From an uncultured Bacteroidota bacterium (lineage in GTDB: Bacteria > Bacteroidota > Bacteroidia > AKYH767-A > OLB10), in NCBI GenBank assembly GCA_900696575.1, contig CAADHD010000025.1:21753-85752 (forward strand): a stretch of 64,000 bases of DNA. Direction: 5' to 3'. A program made the translations under genes and the position numbers. Shown piece after piece: positions 1-9,505 of the stretch. The stretch's first letter is position 1. Each line of letters begins with the position of its first letter. The notes below the pieces were generated by a model that saw only the letters and a list, made by a program, of their open reading frames with translations, was not told the origin of the DNA and ran no database searches.

Positions 1-735
1 ATGGGATTACATATAATTCATACCGATGCTTCACAACATTTTTATGAGGCATTGAGAGGCGTTTCAGACCCGGAACAAAAAAGGAAAATCATCGGCCGTG
101 TTTTTATTGAAGAATTCGACAGGCAGGCGCATAAAATTGATAATGTAAAATGGCTGGCTCAGGGTACCATTTATCCTGATGTGATTGAATCGGTTTCAGT
201 AAAAGGTCCATCAGCCACCATCAAATCACATCACAATGTTGGCGGCCTTCCTGAGAAAATGCATTTGAAAGTGGTAGAACCTCTGCGTTCGCTTTTTAAA
301 GACGAAGTCAGGAGAACAGGGATGGCTTTGGGTATGAAGCCCGAATTGCTGAACCGTCATCCGTTTCCAGGGCCCGGACTTGGCATCCGAATTTTAGGAG
401 ATATTTCGGCTGATAAAGTACGGATGCTTCAGGAAGCTGATTCGGTTTTTATTGACAACCTCCGCAAGTCAGCTTTATACGATAAGGTATGGCAGGCTGC
501 TGTGATTCTGCTCCCCGTGCAAAGTGTGGGAGTAATGGGCGATGAGCGCACGTATGAAAATGCAGTAGTGCTTCGCGCTGTTACTTCGGTGGATGGAATG
601 ACGGCCGACTGGTGTCATCTTCCATACGATTTTATGGCCAAAGTTTCCAATGAAATCATCAATAATGTAAAAGGTATAAACCGTGTAGTCTATGACATTT
701 CTTCAAAACCACCGGCTACTATAGAATGGGAGTAG
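1..735 (+). CDS. guaA: GMP synthase (glutamine-hydrolysing), C-terminal part, truncated by window start
   Basis: C-terminal ATP-PPase/dimerisation motifs ([34 protein letters not shown], ending [11 protein letters not shown]). Confidence 0.95.
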   Translation: MGLHIIHTDASQHFYEALRGVSDPEQKRKIIGRVFIEEFDRQAHKIDNVKWLAQGTIYPDVIESVSVKGPSATIKSHHNVGGLPEKMHLKVVEPLRSLFKDEVRRTGMALGMKPELLNRHPFPGPGLGIRILGDISADKVRMLQEADSVFIDNLRKSALYDKVWQAAVILLPVQSVGVMGDERTYENAVVLRAVTSVDGMTADWCHLPYDFMAKVSNEIINNVKGINRVVYDISSKPPATIEWE

Positions 736-740
736 GAAGT

Positions 741-1958
741 ATGAAAAGAAAGATTTTATTGATGGTTTCCATTGTTGTAATGGCATATCATCTTTCATCG
801 TGCAAATCGTCACAATCCACAATTTCAAAACCGGTAACCGTTACTCAGCCGGTTATTCATGTAGTTGAAGAACCGGTGAGAGAAAAACCGAAATCCAAAC
901 CGGAAAAGCAATTGTACAGAAATTCCCTCACGTTGGGAATTGTAATGCCGTTTTATCTATCCGATAATTTTCCTGAAGGTGTTGAATCTGATTCTGTGGA
1001 TATAGATGCCCGCTCAATGCAGGCCTTGAGTTTTTACGAAGGTGCTTTGCTGGCTGCAGATTCCATTAAAAAGACAGGCATTCATATACAGTTGAGAATT
1101 GCCGATAACAGCACGGATACTTCTGCTCATCAGTGGATGCTGATGAATTATCAGTGGCTTAAACAGAACGACCTTAACTTTATTCACTTTGCCAGCAATC
1201 AATGCGATGAAATAGCAAGGTCGGCAGAAAAATTCAGATTGCCGGTTATCATATCACAATGCAATAATCTTTCTGAGGCATTAAATGAATTTACTGCTCT
1301 GATTACTCCATCCACACGTACACAATGCACAGAAGCAATGAAATTTGTAATTGACGAATTTCCTATGCACACTGTTGCCGTAATGGCAAGGCAAGCCGGG
1401 CGGGAGAATGACCTGGCTGATATTTTTCTGAATGCGTTGAATAGATTATCTCCCGGCAAAGCAGTCAGAATTTCTCCTTCAGATACAGCCTCATGGAAAC
1501 AAAGAATTTCTGCTTCAACCAGCGAAACCGTGATGGTGCTGGCCTCCAGCGATGAGTATTTTGTTACGGCAATTTTAAACTCGCTGGACATGACCGGAAG
1601 AAAAATTACTGTTATCGGGATGCCTACCTGGGAGAACTTCGAAACAATACGTCTTGGCAGTTTCAATAATCTGGATGTGATTTGTTTTAATGCATCCTGG
1701 CTTGAATTCACCGATGAAGAGGTGAAATCCTTCCGCGATAGATATTTAAGCCAGTACAAGACAGACATCAACTGGCATTCCTGGCAGGGTATGCAAACAG
1801 TAATTTTTGCTTCTCATGCTGCTTATACCGAAAAAGTAAAGGATATTTTTCCTCAGTTATTCCCACTTGTTGCCACTGGCGGATTTGAAAATCAGTCTGT
1901 TTCAATTATCCGCTATTCAGGATTTGAAGCCATCAGGCTTAAGCGCACAAAACCCTGA
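741..1958 (+). CDS. Lipoprotein with periplasmic-binding-protein-like (ABC substrate-binding) fold
   Basis: Lipobox-like signal (MAYHLSSCKSS); LTLGIVMPFYLSDN... pattern; start chosen at internal Met with signal peptide. Confidence 0.65.
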   Translation: MKRKILLMVSIVVMAYHLSSCKSSQSTISKPVTVTQPVIHVVEEPVREKPKSKPEKQLYRNSLTLGIVMPFYLSDNFPEGVESDSVDIDARSMQALSFYEGALLAADSIKKTGIHIQLRIADNSTDTSAHQWMLMNYQWLKQNDLNFIHFASNQCDEIARSAEKFRLPVIISQCNNLSEALNEFTALITPSTRTQCTEAMKFVIDEFPMHTVAVMARQAGRENDLADIFLNALNRLSPGKAVRISPSDTASWKQRISASTSETVMVLASSDEYFVTAILNSLDMTGRKITVIGMPTWENFETIRLGSFNNLDVICFNASWLEFTDEEVKSFRDRYLSQYKTDINWHSWQGMQTVIFASHAAYTEKVKDIFPQLFPLVATGGFENQSVSIIRYSGFEAIRLKRTKP

Positions 1959-1992
1959 AGTTGGGTTAACTTTGCACACTCAATTAATTCAA

Positions 1993-2619
1993 ATGGCAAA
2001 AAAACTTTTTGTATCAAACAAAGATGATACTGTCAGAATGTTTGAAAACTCTTTACTTGAAAAACTGACACGCGTTCATTTCACAGTTCCTTTGTTCATT
2101 TTTTTACCTGTTGTATTTTGGTTTCTGTACAAAAGTATTTTTGTTTTCAGTTTGCCGGTTTTGACCCTTATCAGCATGTTTGTTTTCGGCTTAGCCGTCT
2201 GGACAATTACCGAATACCTGCTTCACCGCTTTGTATTTCATCTGGAGCTGCCCGGTAAATTAGGCCATAAGATTCATTTTATTTTTCATGGCGTTCATCA
2301 TGACTATCCTTCTGACAGCAAACGGTTGGTCATGGTGCCAACCGTAAGTATTCCGCTGGCAACGTTGTTTTATTTTCTTTTCAAATGGATGCTGGGTGCA
2401 GCATTCGTAGCTCCCTTTTTCAGCGGATTTATAACAGGGTACCTTTTTTATGACATGACACATTATGCAGTGCATCATTTCAATCTGAAAAGTAAGTTCT
2501 GGCTTGACCTGAAACATCATCACATGCTTCATCATTTCAGCGAGAGCGACCGCGGTTTCGGAGTGTCTTCCAAATTCTGGGATTTGGTTTTCCGCACCAT
2601 GTACCGAAAAAAGCAGTAA
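1993..2619 (+). CDS. Fatty acid hydroxylase / sterol desaturase superfamily protein (FA2H-like)
   Basis: Histidine clusters HRFVFH, HGVHH, HYAVHHF, HHHMLHHF between hydrophobic segments; TAACTTTG box just upstream at 1967. Confidence 0.85.
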   Translation: MAKKLFVSNKDDTVRMFENSLLEKLTRVHFTVPLFIFLPVVFWFLYKSIFVFSLPVLTLISMFVFGLAVWTITEYLLHRFVFHLELPGKLGHKIHFIFHGVHHDYPSDSKRLVMVPTVSIPLATLFYFLFKWMLGAAFVAPFFSGFITGYLFYDMTHYAVHHFNLKSKFWLDLKHHHMLHHFSESDRGFGVSSKFWDLVFRTMYRKKQ

Positions 2620-2625
2620 AAAAAA

Positions 2626-4017
2626 TTATTCTGTTTTTTCTGGTGAAACAGATTCAGATTTTCGCTTAGCTTCTGTGTTTGTGGCTGTATTTCTGCCAAT
2701 AATGAAATTTATGCCTGCTCTTAAGCTCACATTTCTGCTGTTGTACGGAAAAACAGTTCCGGGCAAATTATCGCTCATAAAATAAAACTGATAATCTTCG
2801 AGGCTGATGCACATTCCCATGCCGAGATTAAAAATGCTTTTGTTGATCATGGAAATACCCGAAACAATATCAAGCCATTTGAGAGGCTGCCATTGATGCT
2901 GCAGAGAAACGTTCATCTGCATCTGTTCCGGATAACGGATAAAATGCAGCAGTAGCGATGTTTCATGTTTTTCATTGATTTTGAAATTGGCCCCCGTGTA
3001 ATTCTGCATGGGAAGTTTAGTAATATATGAACGATGGGTGTGTTTAATATCCAATCCGCTGGAAAGGGTATCCATCATGCTTTGAAACACGGCACCTGCA
3101 CCGGCCGTGTCATTCCAGAATTGATTGAGATCAATGCCCGCATAAGTAAATGATTCGTTTGATTTATTTGAGCGATAATTATCTACCAAAGACTGCCAGC
3201 TGATTTTTCCAATGTCAGTTATGGAGGAAGAAATGCTCCATCTGTCATTAATCTTCGAAACAAAACCAAAATCATAAGCCCATCCATGGTTACTCCGATC
3301 GAAGAGATATTGACTCATCACAAAATCGCCAAAGGTGTTGCTTTCAATTCCTGAGGTATTTATCATGATGTCGGGAGTAGTTGTAATGGCCAGTGTGTTA
3401 GGGTCAGTAAAAATGGATGCCCCTGCACTTTCAACCGAGATGTTTTCCATGCCGTAAATTCGTTTTAGCCTAACCCCAATCGTTAACTTGCGGCTTAGTT
3501 CAAGTGCATAGGTGAGTGCATAATCCCTCCGGTGTTCAAGATAAACCTGCGTATTCAGGTCAACGGTTTTGCCAATGTAAGCGCCATTGCCTTTGGTCAA
3601 AAATTCCATAAGGCTTTTTGAATAATTGAAATGGAAATGCACTTTTTCCGTAATCGCAAAACCGAAATAACTGCTCTTTATTTTTAAACCTGCATGAAAC
3701 AGATCGGTGCCTGCCGAGATATTCAGACTATTGTTCTCCTTAAGCTTTGAAAGCATATTCTCTGTATCAAGATAGAGAGAATCATCCTGCAACTGCCTGA
3801 AAAGATCGGAATACTTAAAAGCACTGTTGCTCATTGATACATAGGAATTTGACATCAGCGGCAGTCCGAAAGATAAGTTGCCGTTAAAATACATGGCGGG
3901 GTTAACGGCATTGCGCTGCGGTAATGCCTCAAAACGGTGAAGCATCATGTTGGGCTGGGCAATAGCATCAGCAGATAATAATACAGTCAGAAAGAAGATG
4001 GTAGCTGTTGATTTCAT
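2626..4017 (-). CDS. Bacteroidota outer-membrane beta-barrel-like protein (DUF5723-type)
   Basis: Signal peptide; RNAVNPAMYFNGNLSFGLPLMSN; many amphipathic strands. Confidence 0.6.
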   Translation of the reverse strand: MKSTATIFFLTVLLSADAIAQPNMMLHRFEALPQRNAVNPAMYFNGNLSFGLPLMSNSYVSMSNSAFKYSDLFRQLQDDSLYLDTENMLSKLKENNSLNISAGTDLFHAGLKIKSSYFGFAITEKVHFHFNYSKSLMEFLTKGNGAYIGKTVDLNTQVYLEHRRDYALTYALELSRKLTIGVRLKRIYGMENISVESAGASIFTDPNTLAITTTPDIMINTSGIESNTFGDFVMSQYLFDRSNHGWAYDFGFVSKINDRWSISSSITDIGKISWQSLVDNYRSNKSNESFTYAGIDLNQFWNDTAGAGAVFQSMMDTLSSGLDIKHTHRSYITKLPMQNYTGANFKINEKHETSLLLHFIRYPEQMQMNVSLQHQWQPLKWLDIVSGISMINKSIFNLGMGMCISLEDYQFYFMSDNLPGTVFPYNSRNVSLRAGINFIIGRNTATNTEAKRKSESVSPEKTE

Positions 4018-4029
4018 GTTGTTACAATT

Positions 4030-5613
4030 TTACAGGTTAACTTTTGCAATGACTCCGAGGTTTACATCAAACTTGTAATCGCCATAGATTTTTACATTCA
4101 CAGCACCATTCTGATAAGTGGCAGCCTTGGCTTTAATGATCATATATTTTGCATTCATAATTTTCAGAATCCTGTTTCGGTCAAGCGAATTGTCATGCAT
4201 GGCGGTTGAAGGTTCTTTTACTTTTCCATTATTCATATTTACAGTAGCAGAAGGCATAAACATACCTCCGGTGGTAACCAATGAATCAAGCAACTGATAA
4301 TTGTAATCGGTAAAATAGACTTGCCAGTCGGCATCAAACGGGAATCCGTTTTTAATAAAAGTACGGATGGTCATGGATTGCACATTCTGAAGGTGATTGT
4401 AATTGAAATCAATCGTATCGCGCAGTACAAAGTTTTCGGCAGTGCCATGCAACGGAAGTTTAACCTCCACATCAATGCTAATCTTTGATGAGTCAGTCAT
4501 AAAGTTCATCCCCGTATTACCATTGGGATTGATGGTGCTTTCAATTCTTGTCATCAGATACTTTGGTTTAGCCGAAATCAATTGTTTTACATTGCTGTTG
4601 TTAGAGTTCATGATAAACTCTCCTGACAATGTCTGACCTATCTGATTGAAATTCGGAGAAATCACAGGAAGCGGATTGGGAAAACCCTGCGCAACAATCA
4701 GGTCAGAGAAATCACCGTCAACTCCTTTCATGTTTACCACATTGGCACGAACTGGAACTCCTATGGAATTATTAAAACTGATTCGAATTTCAGGTTTGGC
4801 AATGGTAAAAGTGCTGAAGGCATCAAGGCTGTTAAATAGCGTAATGTTGATAGTATCATAATCGCTGATGAATGACTGCTGTCCGAAATAGCCGTAAATA
4901 CTGGAGAATTTATAACCGTTCAGATTGCAGTTCATATTCAAACGGTGGTTGGAAGTAATGGTCGTGCCGGTATGTGTAATGTCCAAATCAAATTTTACGC
5001 GTAGTTTGTTTTTGGCAACACCGTTATCTGATAAATCGAATCTATATCCGGATAAATCCACAGCAACGTTCTGTGTAACCGGCAAGGTTCCGTTGTAATG
5101 AAACAGATGAGAAGAAGTGTAAACAACTCCATTCAAGGTTGCGGAGGGAATGGTGATGGTCAGTTGTACATCGGCAGGAATTCGCATATTCATGTTCATC
5201 CACATTTGACCGCTCTTATAAGTCATGGAATCAAGCGCTATTCCACCGGGAAATGCGAGATCAGTTACCTGTTCAAAAGAAACGGATAAACTTCCATGGG
5301 TGTTAATAATGTTGGCCAAAGCAGAGGTTAGCTGTGCCGCAGCCTGAAAAGATTGATCAGGCAGCGAAATCATGTCATTAGATGAAAGGGTAGCTGCTGT
5401 GCCGGAATAAATAAGGGTGCAGAACAAAGAGGAGTCTAACACCAGATTTCCGCTGTCGCTCTCGCTGCGCATCAGGTCCTGAATGCTCATGGAGGTATGT
5501 GCTAACGGCATAGCCAATTCGGGCGACCATCCGCCATCTTTCATTTTATCAAATTCAAAATTGTCTTTAAGGCATGATGTGAATAGTAAGGCCGGAAATA
5601 AACTCAGATACAT
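4030..5613 (-). CDS. Secreted lipoprotein of unknown function
   Basis: Met at 5613 followed by lipobox-like LLFTSCLKDN; 12 nt upstream of the beta-barrel gene on the same strand. Confidence 0.6.
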   Translation of the reverse strand: MYLSLFPALLFTSCLKDNFEFDKMKDGGWSPELAMPLAHTSMSIQDLMRSESDSGNLVLDSSLFCTLIYSGTAATLSSNDMISLPDQSFQAAAQLTSALANIINTHGSLSVSFEQVTDLAFPGGIALDSMTYKSGQMWMNMNMRIPADVQLTITIPSATLNGVVYTSSHLFHYNGTLPVTQNVAVDLSGYRFDLSDNGVAKNKLRVKFDLDITHTGTTITSNHRLNMNCNLNGYKFSSIYGYFGQQSFISDYDTINITLFNSLDAFSTFTIAKPEIRISFNNSIGVPVRANVVNMKGVDGDFSDLIVAQGFPNPLPVISPNFNQIGQTLSGEFIMNSNNSNVKQLISAKPKYLMTRIESTINPNGNTGMNFMTDSSKISIDVEVKLPLHGTAENFVLRDTIDFNYNHLQNVQSMTIRTFIKNGFPFDADWQVYFTDYNYQLLDSLVTTGGMFMPSATVNMNNGKVKEPSTAMHDNSLDRNRILKIMNAKYMIIKAKAATYQNGAVNVKIYGDYKFDVNLGVIAKVNL

Positions 5614-5813
5614 TTTCTTTGTGACAAGAAGCCATAAAGAAGTTTTTTTCAGTTTGAATATTAAATCGCCAATAATCTGGGAGCAGCGGATAAGGAATTG
5701 TGTCATGTCATGCTCTTACGATAAAGGCGACAGATTATTTGCACTGCATCGCGGCTATTGCATGGTAGATGTAAGAAATCGAGAAGATTGATTTCGGGTT
5801 GTCAGAAGAAAAT

Positions 5814-5843
5814 AAAAAAACCCGCCAGCTTTAGGCTGACGGG
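5814..5843 (-). terminator. Rho-independent terminator downstream of the small membrane-protein gene
   Basis: CCCGCCAGC-tttag-GCTGACGGG (one G-U wobble in minus-strand RNA) followed on the minus strand by T7. Confidence 0.8.
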
Positions 5844-5872
5844 CGGTTACTGACCCCTGTAGGGAGGTTGAT

Positions 5873-6285
5873 TTATTTTTTACCTATACCGAGAACGGCC
5901 CCTACAACACCGGCAACCACTGCATAAAAAAGCGTTGAAACAATGGTGTCGGTAATTAGCCATGTTCTTGTAAACAAATGATAAAAAGCATGCATGCTTG
6001 AATAATAGCCAAGGGCAATAATGAATGAAATTGGTAACCCTGCCTTGAATCCGCCCATGAAGGAATTTACGTTTGCCCACTTCTGAAAAATGTAAGCGAA
6101 TAATGCTGCCCAGAAGATATTTGAAACGGCCAGTGTATCATATTGGGCGGTTCCTTCATCAGATTGGCATATTTCATACTGTTTGCCTTCATGAAATCCA
6201 TAAGCAGAATTCCATAAATAAGCCAACCAAGAAGGAAGGAAGCAATGCCACCGGCAACCGATGCGATGATAAATTTTGAGTTCAT
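5873..6285 (-). pseudogene. Small multi-TM membrane protein (DUF1761-like), apparently frameshifted near 6130
   Basis: ORF 6067..6285 supplies the N-terminus (MNSKFIIASVAGGIASFLLGWLIYGILL...MKEPPNM), ORF 5873..6226 the C-terminus (DTLAVSNIFWAALFAYIF...VLGIGKK) in a different frame. Confidence 0.6.
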
Positions 6286-6452
6286 AATTATTTGTTTTGG
6301 TTTATGATGATAAAGGTGCTGTTGCTTCCTGAATCAGCCAATAATGGGAAAATAAGGTTATCAACAGGTTATTAACCGGTAACCACTGCTGAAAAGGAAA
6401 CTTATAAAAAGATGAGATGCAGTAAGCTGCCGGAGAAAAAATAATTTAACGA

Positions 6453-7082
6453 TTACTTGCCTGAGATAAGTGATATAAATTCCGAGCGCGTGCTTTCATC
6501 TTCAAACTGACCGGTAAAAGCTGAGGTTGTAGTAATGGAATGTTGTTTTTGTATGCCGCGCATTTGCATGCAGAGATGTTGTGCCTCTATAACTACCATT
6601 ACGCCAAGAGGATTCAAAGCTTCACGGATGCAATCTCGGATTTGATTTGTCAATCGTTCCTGCACCTGCAGCCTGCGTGCATAGGCATCAACCACACGAG
6701 GAATTTTGCTTAACCCTACAATGTACTTATCCGGTATGTAAGCCACATGCACTTTGCCGAAAAAGGGTAAGATATGATGTTCGCAAAGCGAATAAAGTTC
6801 GATATCTTTAACAATAACCATGTGTTTATAATCTTCCCTGAAGCGGGCGCTTTTCATAATGGCCATCGGGTCGAGGTCATATCCATGCGTGAGAAACTGC
6901 AGGGCTTTAGCTACCCGCTGCGGAGTATCTTTCAAACCTTCGCGCTGCGGATCTTCGCCTATTTCTTTCAGAATGTCGAAGTAACGCTGCGAAAGTATTT
7001 CAATGCTTCTGGGATTGAACTGATCGAAACGGGTGTAGCCGTCCATTTCATTTTCCTCAATCATTTGTTTGTCTATGCTCAT
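6453..7082 (-). CDS. folE: GTP cyclohydrolase I
   Basis: [51 protein letters not shown] motif. Confidence 0.97.
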   Translation of the reverse strand: MSIDKQMIEENEMDGYTRFDQFNPRSIEILSQRYFDILKEIGEDPQREGLKDTPQRVAKALQFLTHGYDLDPMAIMKSARFREDYKHMVIVKDIELYSLCEHHILPFFGKVHVAYIPDKYIVGLSKIPRVVDAYARRLQVQERLTNQIRDCIREALNPLGVMVVIEAQHLCMQMRGIQKQHSITTTSAFTGQFEDESTRSEFISLISGK

Positions 7083-7498
7083 GATGGTTGTCCGAAATAT
7101 TCAACGGAATTATTTTCTGTTTCCTGTATGCGCACGCTGTAAAGCACCACTCCCATTTGCCGGAAGGGTTCTTCCAGTTCTTTCCAGATGGCAATAGCTA
7201 AATTTTCGGTACTGGTCATGATGCCTTTCATAAAATCAACATCCAGGTTCAGATTGCGGTGGTCCACTTTATCAATAATTTTTTCGGTTATAATTTCGCT
7301 CATGATGCGGTAATCAACCACAAATCCTGTTTCCGGATCGGGTTTGCTTTTTACGGTAACATAAAGATCATAATTATGACCATGCCAGTTGGGGTTAGAG
7401 CATTTGCCGAAAATCTCCAGGTTCTTTTCAGCCGGCCAATCTTCGCGGTAAAGTTTATGCGCTGCGCAAAAGCGCTCTCTTCGGGTAATGTAAACCAT
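7079..7498 (-). CDS. 6-pyruvoyl tetrahydropterin synthase / QueD family protein
   Basis: [37 protein letters not shown]; 4-nt overlap with folE. Confidence 0.92.
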   Translation of the reverse strand: MVYITRRERFCAAHKLYREDWPAEKNLEIFGKCSNPNWHGHNYDLYVTVKSKPDPETGFVVDYRIMSEIITEKIIDKVDHRNLNLDVDFMKGIMTSTENLAIAIWKELEEPFRQMGVVLYSVRIQETENNSVEYFGQPS

Positions 7499-7556
7499 AA
7501 TTTTAATAAGTGCGCAAAAGTAATGATAGCCTCCGCTAAGTTTGCCGGATTAAAGA

Positions 7557-8213
7557 ATGAAAGAACAAGGCAGATTACTAATCGTTTCGGCTACAGAAAA
7601 TGAAGTGGCTGAAATCAGGACGTGGGCATTTAGTCAACACCTCCCTGCCGTATTTTGCATAACCGGTCCGGGCATTGCAGCAACCGTATTTGAATTGACA
7701 AAAACCCTGCTGAATACCGACTTTAGCCTTGTTGTCAATTCAGGTATTGCAGGCTCATTTACCGACAACCTGAAGATTGGTGAGGTTGTTCAGGTAACTG
7801 AAGAATGCTTTGGGGATAGTGGCGCGGAAGACGGGGAAAAGTTTATACACATCTCCGAATTGGGATTTGATAGAATGAATGAAATGTTCAGTAATTTTTA
7901 TTTTCCTGTTTCCATAAAACCGGTTCCTGAAACAGGTTTAAGAAAGGTAAAAGCCATTACTGTTAATAAGGTTCACGGTCATGAACATTCCATTCAGAAA
8001 GTCAGAGCGAAGTTCAAACCGGATATTGAAACTATGGAAGGTGCTGCCGTAGCTTATACCTGTCGTGAACTGAACATTCCCTGCCTGCAAATACGAAGCA
8101 TTTCGAACAGGGTAGAGGAGAGGGATAAATCGAAATGGCAAATTGATGATGCTGTTGCTTCCCTTCGTCAGGAAATGATAAAATTACTGAGTTCATTAAC
8201 TGCCTGCCTCTAA
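7557..8213 (+). CDS. mqnB: Futalosine hydrolase
   Basis: Nucleoside phosphorylase-like (VVNSGIAGSF...LKIGEVVQV, ETMEGAAVAYTCRELNIPCLQIRSISNRVEERD). Confidence 0.85.
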   Translation: MKEQGRLLIVSATENEVAEIRTWAFSQHLPAVFCITGPGIAATVFELTKTLLNTDFSLVVNSGIAGSFTDNLKIGEVVQVTEECFGDSGAEDGEKFIHISELGFDRMNEMFSNFYFPVSIKPVPETGLRKVKAITVNKVHGHEHSIQKVRAKFKPDIETMEGAAVAYTCRELNIPCLQIRSISNRVEERDKSKWQIDDAVASLRQEMIKLLSSLTACL

Positions 8214-8248
8214 AATATACCGGCTGCTGCTTACATTTGTCCCCGCTT

Positions 8249-8321
8249 TGACCGATGGTGTAACTGGCAACACGTCAGATTCTGGCTCTGAAGACTCCAG
8301 GTTCGACCCCTGGTCGGTCAA
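8249..8321 (+). tRNA. tRNA-Gln (anticodon CTG)
   Basis: Perfect 7-bp acceptor stem TGACCGA/TCGGTCA, anticodon arm TCAGA-TTCTGGC-TCTGA, T arm CCAGG-TTCGACC-CCTGG. Confidence 0.95.
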
Positions 8322-8419
8322 CTTTATATGACATCCGTTCATTGTCATTTAAACAATTGTATCCTGCGGTTCTTTACCGGTTATATCAAAACTGATTATA
8401 GGCAATCATTTAAAAAATC

Positions 8420-9046
8420 ATGGAATCAAAAAATCATCTCCATGTATTTCCCTATCACGATAAATCGTTTCAGGATACCCTCCAAACTTATGCTCAATAC
8501 AAAAAAGTGCCTGCTGGTATTACCCTTTTTAAAAATAACCAGCCTGTATATCAGCTTCCTTTTATTATTTCATGTTCCGTAAAAGTTTATGTATCCTATG
8601 GCGAAAAAGAGTTGTTGCTTTACTATCTAAAACCTTCAGAAAGCTGCATCATGACGTTTGCCTCAATCATCAGCAACAAGCCAAGCCATATTAATGCTGT
8701 AACCGAAGAAGAAACAGAACTTTTATTATTGCCTTCAGAAAAACTGGAAGCCCTGTTGCTTGAATATCCATTACTCAATAAATTTTTCTTCGGCCAGTAT
8801 GCAGCCCGCTATCATGAACTGCTGGATAATATCAAACATCTTTTATTCGACAAGATGGATAAACGGCTGCTCGATTACCTTACGGCCCGCTTTATGGCTA
8901 ACCATCAAAACCCGGTTAAGATCAGCCATCGGGAGATTGCTTCCGATATGGCCACTGCCCGCGAGGTAATATCACGGACCATAAAAAAACTGGAGACCGA
9001 GAAAAAATTATTGATTACTGCCGAAGGCATCATCCCCGCGTTGTAA
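8420..9046 (+). CDS. Crp/Fnr family transcriptional regulator
   Basis: N-terminal cyclic-nucleotide-binding-like domain; C-terminal HTH (KISHREIASDMATAREVISRTIKKLE). Confidence 0.9.
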   Translation: MESKNHLHVFPYHDKSFQDTLQTYAQYKKVPAGITLFKNNQPVYQLPFIISCSVKVYVSYGEKELLLYYLKPSESCIMTFASIISNKPSHINAVTEEETELLLLPSEKLEALLLEYPLLNKFFFGQYAARYHELLDNIKHLLFDKMDKRLLDYLTARFMANHQNPVKISHREIASDMATAREVISRTIKKLETEKKLLITAEGIIPAL

Positions 9047-9094
9047 CTTTTGTCACTGACAGGGTACGTGGTTATGGTCTATTCTTGCATAAGA

Positions 9095-9181
9095 ATGAAC
9101 AGTAAAATACTCAAGCTGGTTATTGTTTGCCTTCTGTGCATCGGAATTATATCTGCAGTAATCTGGCTCTTGAAAATTTAA
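9095..9181 (+). CDS. Putative 28-aa single-pass membrane peptide
   Basis: ATG..TAA ORF MNSKILKLVIVCLLCIGIISAVIWLLKI between the crp/fnr-like and DUF2892 genes; one hydrophobic helix. Confidence 0.3.
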   Translation: MNSKILKLVIVCLLCIGIISAVIWLLKI

Positions 9182-9221
9182 TTGATGACCATAAAAACTC
9201 AATATTAAAAACCATATCGTT

Positions 9222-9422
9222 ATGAAAAAAAACATGGGAACCACTGACAGGATAGTCAGAACAATTCTGGCCATAGTTATGGCAGCGCTTTATTTTACCG
9301 GTACCGTAACCGGAACCTTGGGCATGGTGATGCTCATTCTGGCTTTAGTATTTGTTGCTACCAGCATCATAGCCTTCTGTCCCCTTTACCTGCTTTTTGG
9401 ATTAAGTACCTGCAAAAACTAA
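9222..9422 (+). CDS. DUF2892 family inner membrane protein
   Basis: MGTTDRIVRTILAIVMAALYFTG...CPLYLLFGLSTC pattern typical of DUF2892. Confidence 0.85.
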   Translation: MKKNMGTTDRIVRTILAIVMAALYFTGTVTGTLGMVMLILALVFVATSIIAFCPLYLLFGLSTCKN

Positions 9423-9473
9423 TAATCAGAATAATTTTCTGAGTTACCTGCAAATCCGCGCTCATGGATTGAT

Positions 9474-9481
9474 TACTTTTG
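9474..9481 (+). promoter_or_regulatory. Bacteroidota -7-like box (TACTTTTG) upstream of korA
   Basis: Matches TAnnTTTG; no clear -33 TTG at standard spacing. Confidence 0.4.
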
Positions 9482-9505
9482 CCCCCGCAAAACGAATCAT
9501 GTTCC

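Noticed and set aside
1199-1771. 190-aa antisense ORF opposite the periplasmic-binding-like lipoprotein
   Set aside because: No signal, motif or sensible composition; lies wholly opposite a well-supported gene.
6120-6150. Programmed -1 ribosomal frameshift in the small membrane-protein gene
   Set aside because: The required shift direction is -1, but no X-XXY-YYZ slippery heptamer is present in frame; mutation or sequencing error is simpler.
6355-6384. Short tandem AGGTTATCAAC/AGGTTATTAAC plus GGTAACC upstream of folE
   Set aside because: Only two imperfect copies at the 3' side of folE; could be chance in AT-rich DNA.
8249-8321. tRNA-Gln as an integration site for a mobile element
   Set aside because: No integrase, no direct repeat of the tRNA 3' end, and flanking genes look like core genes.
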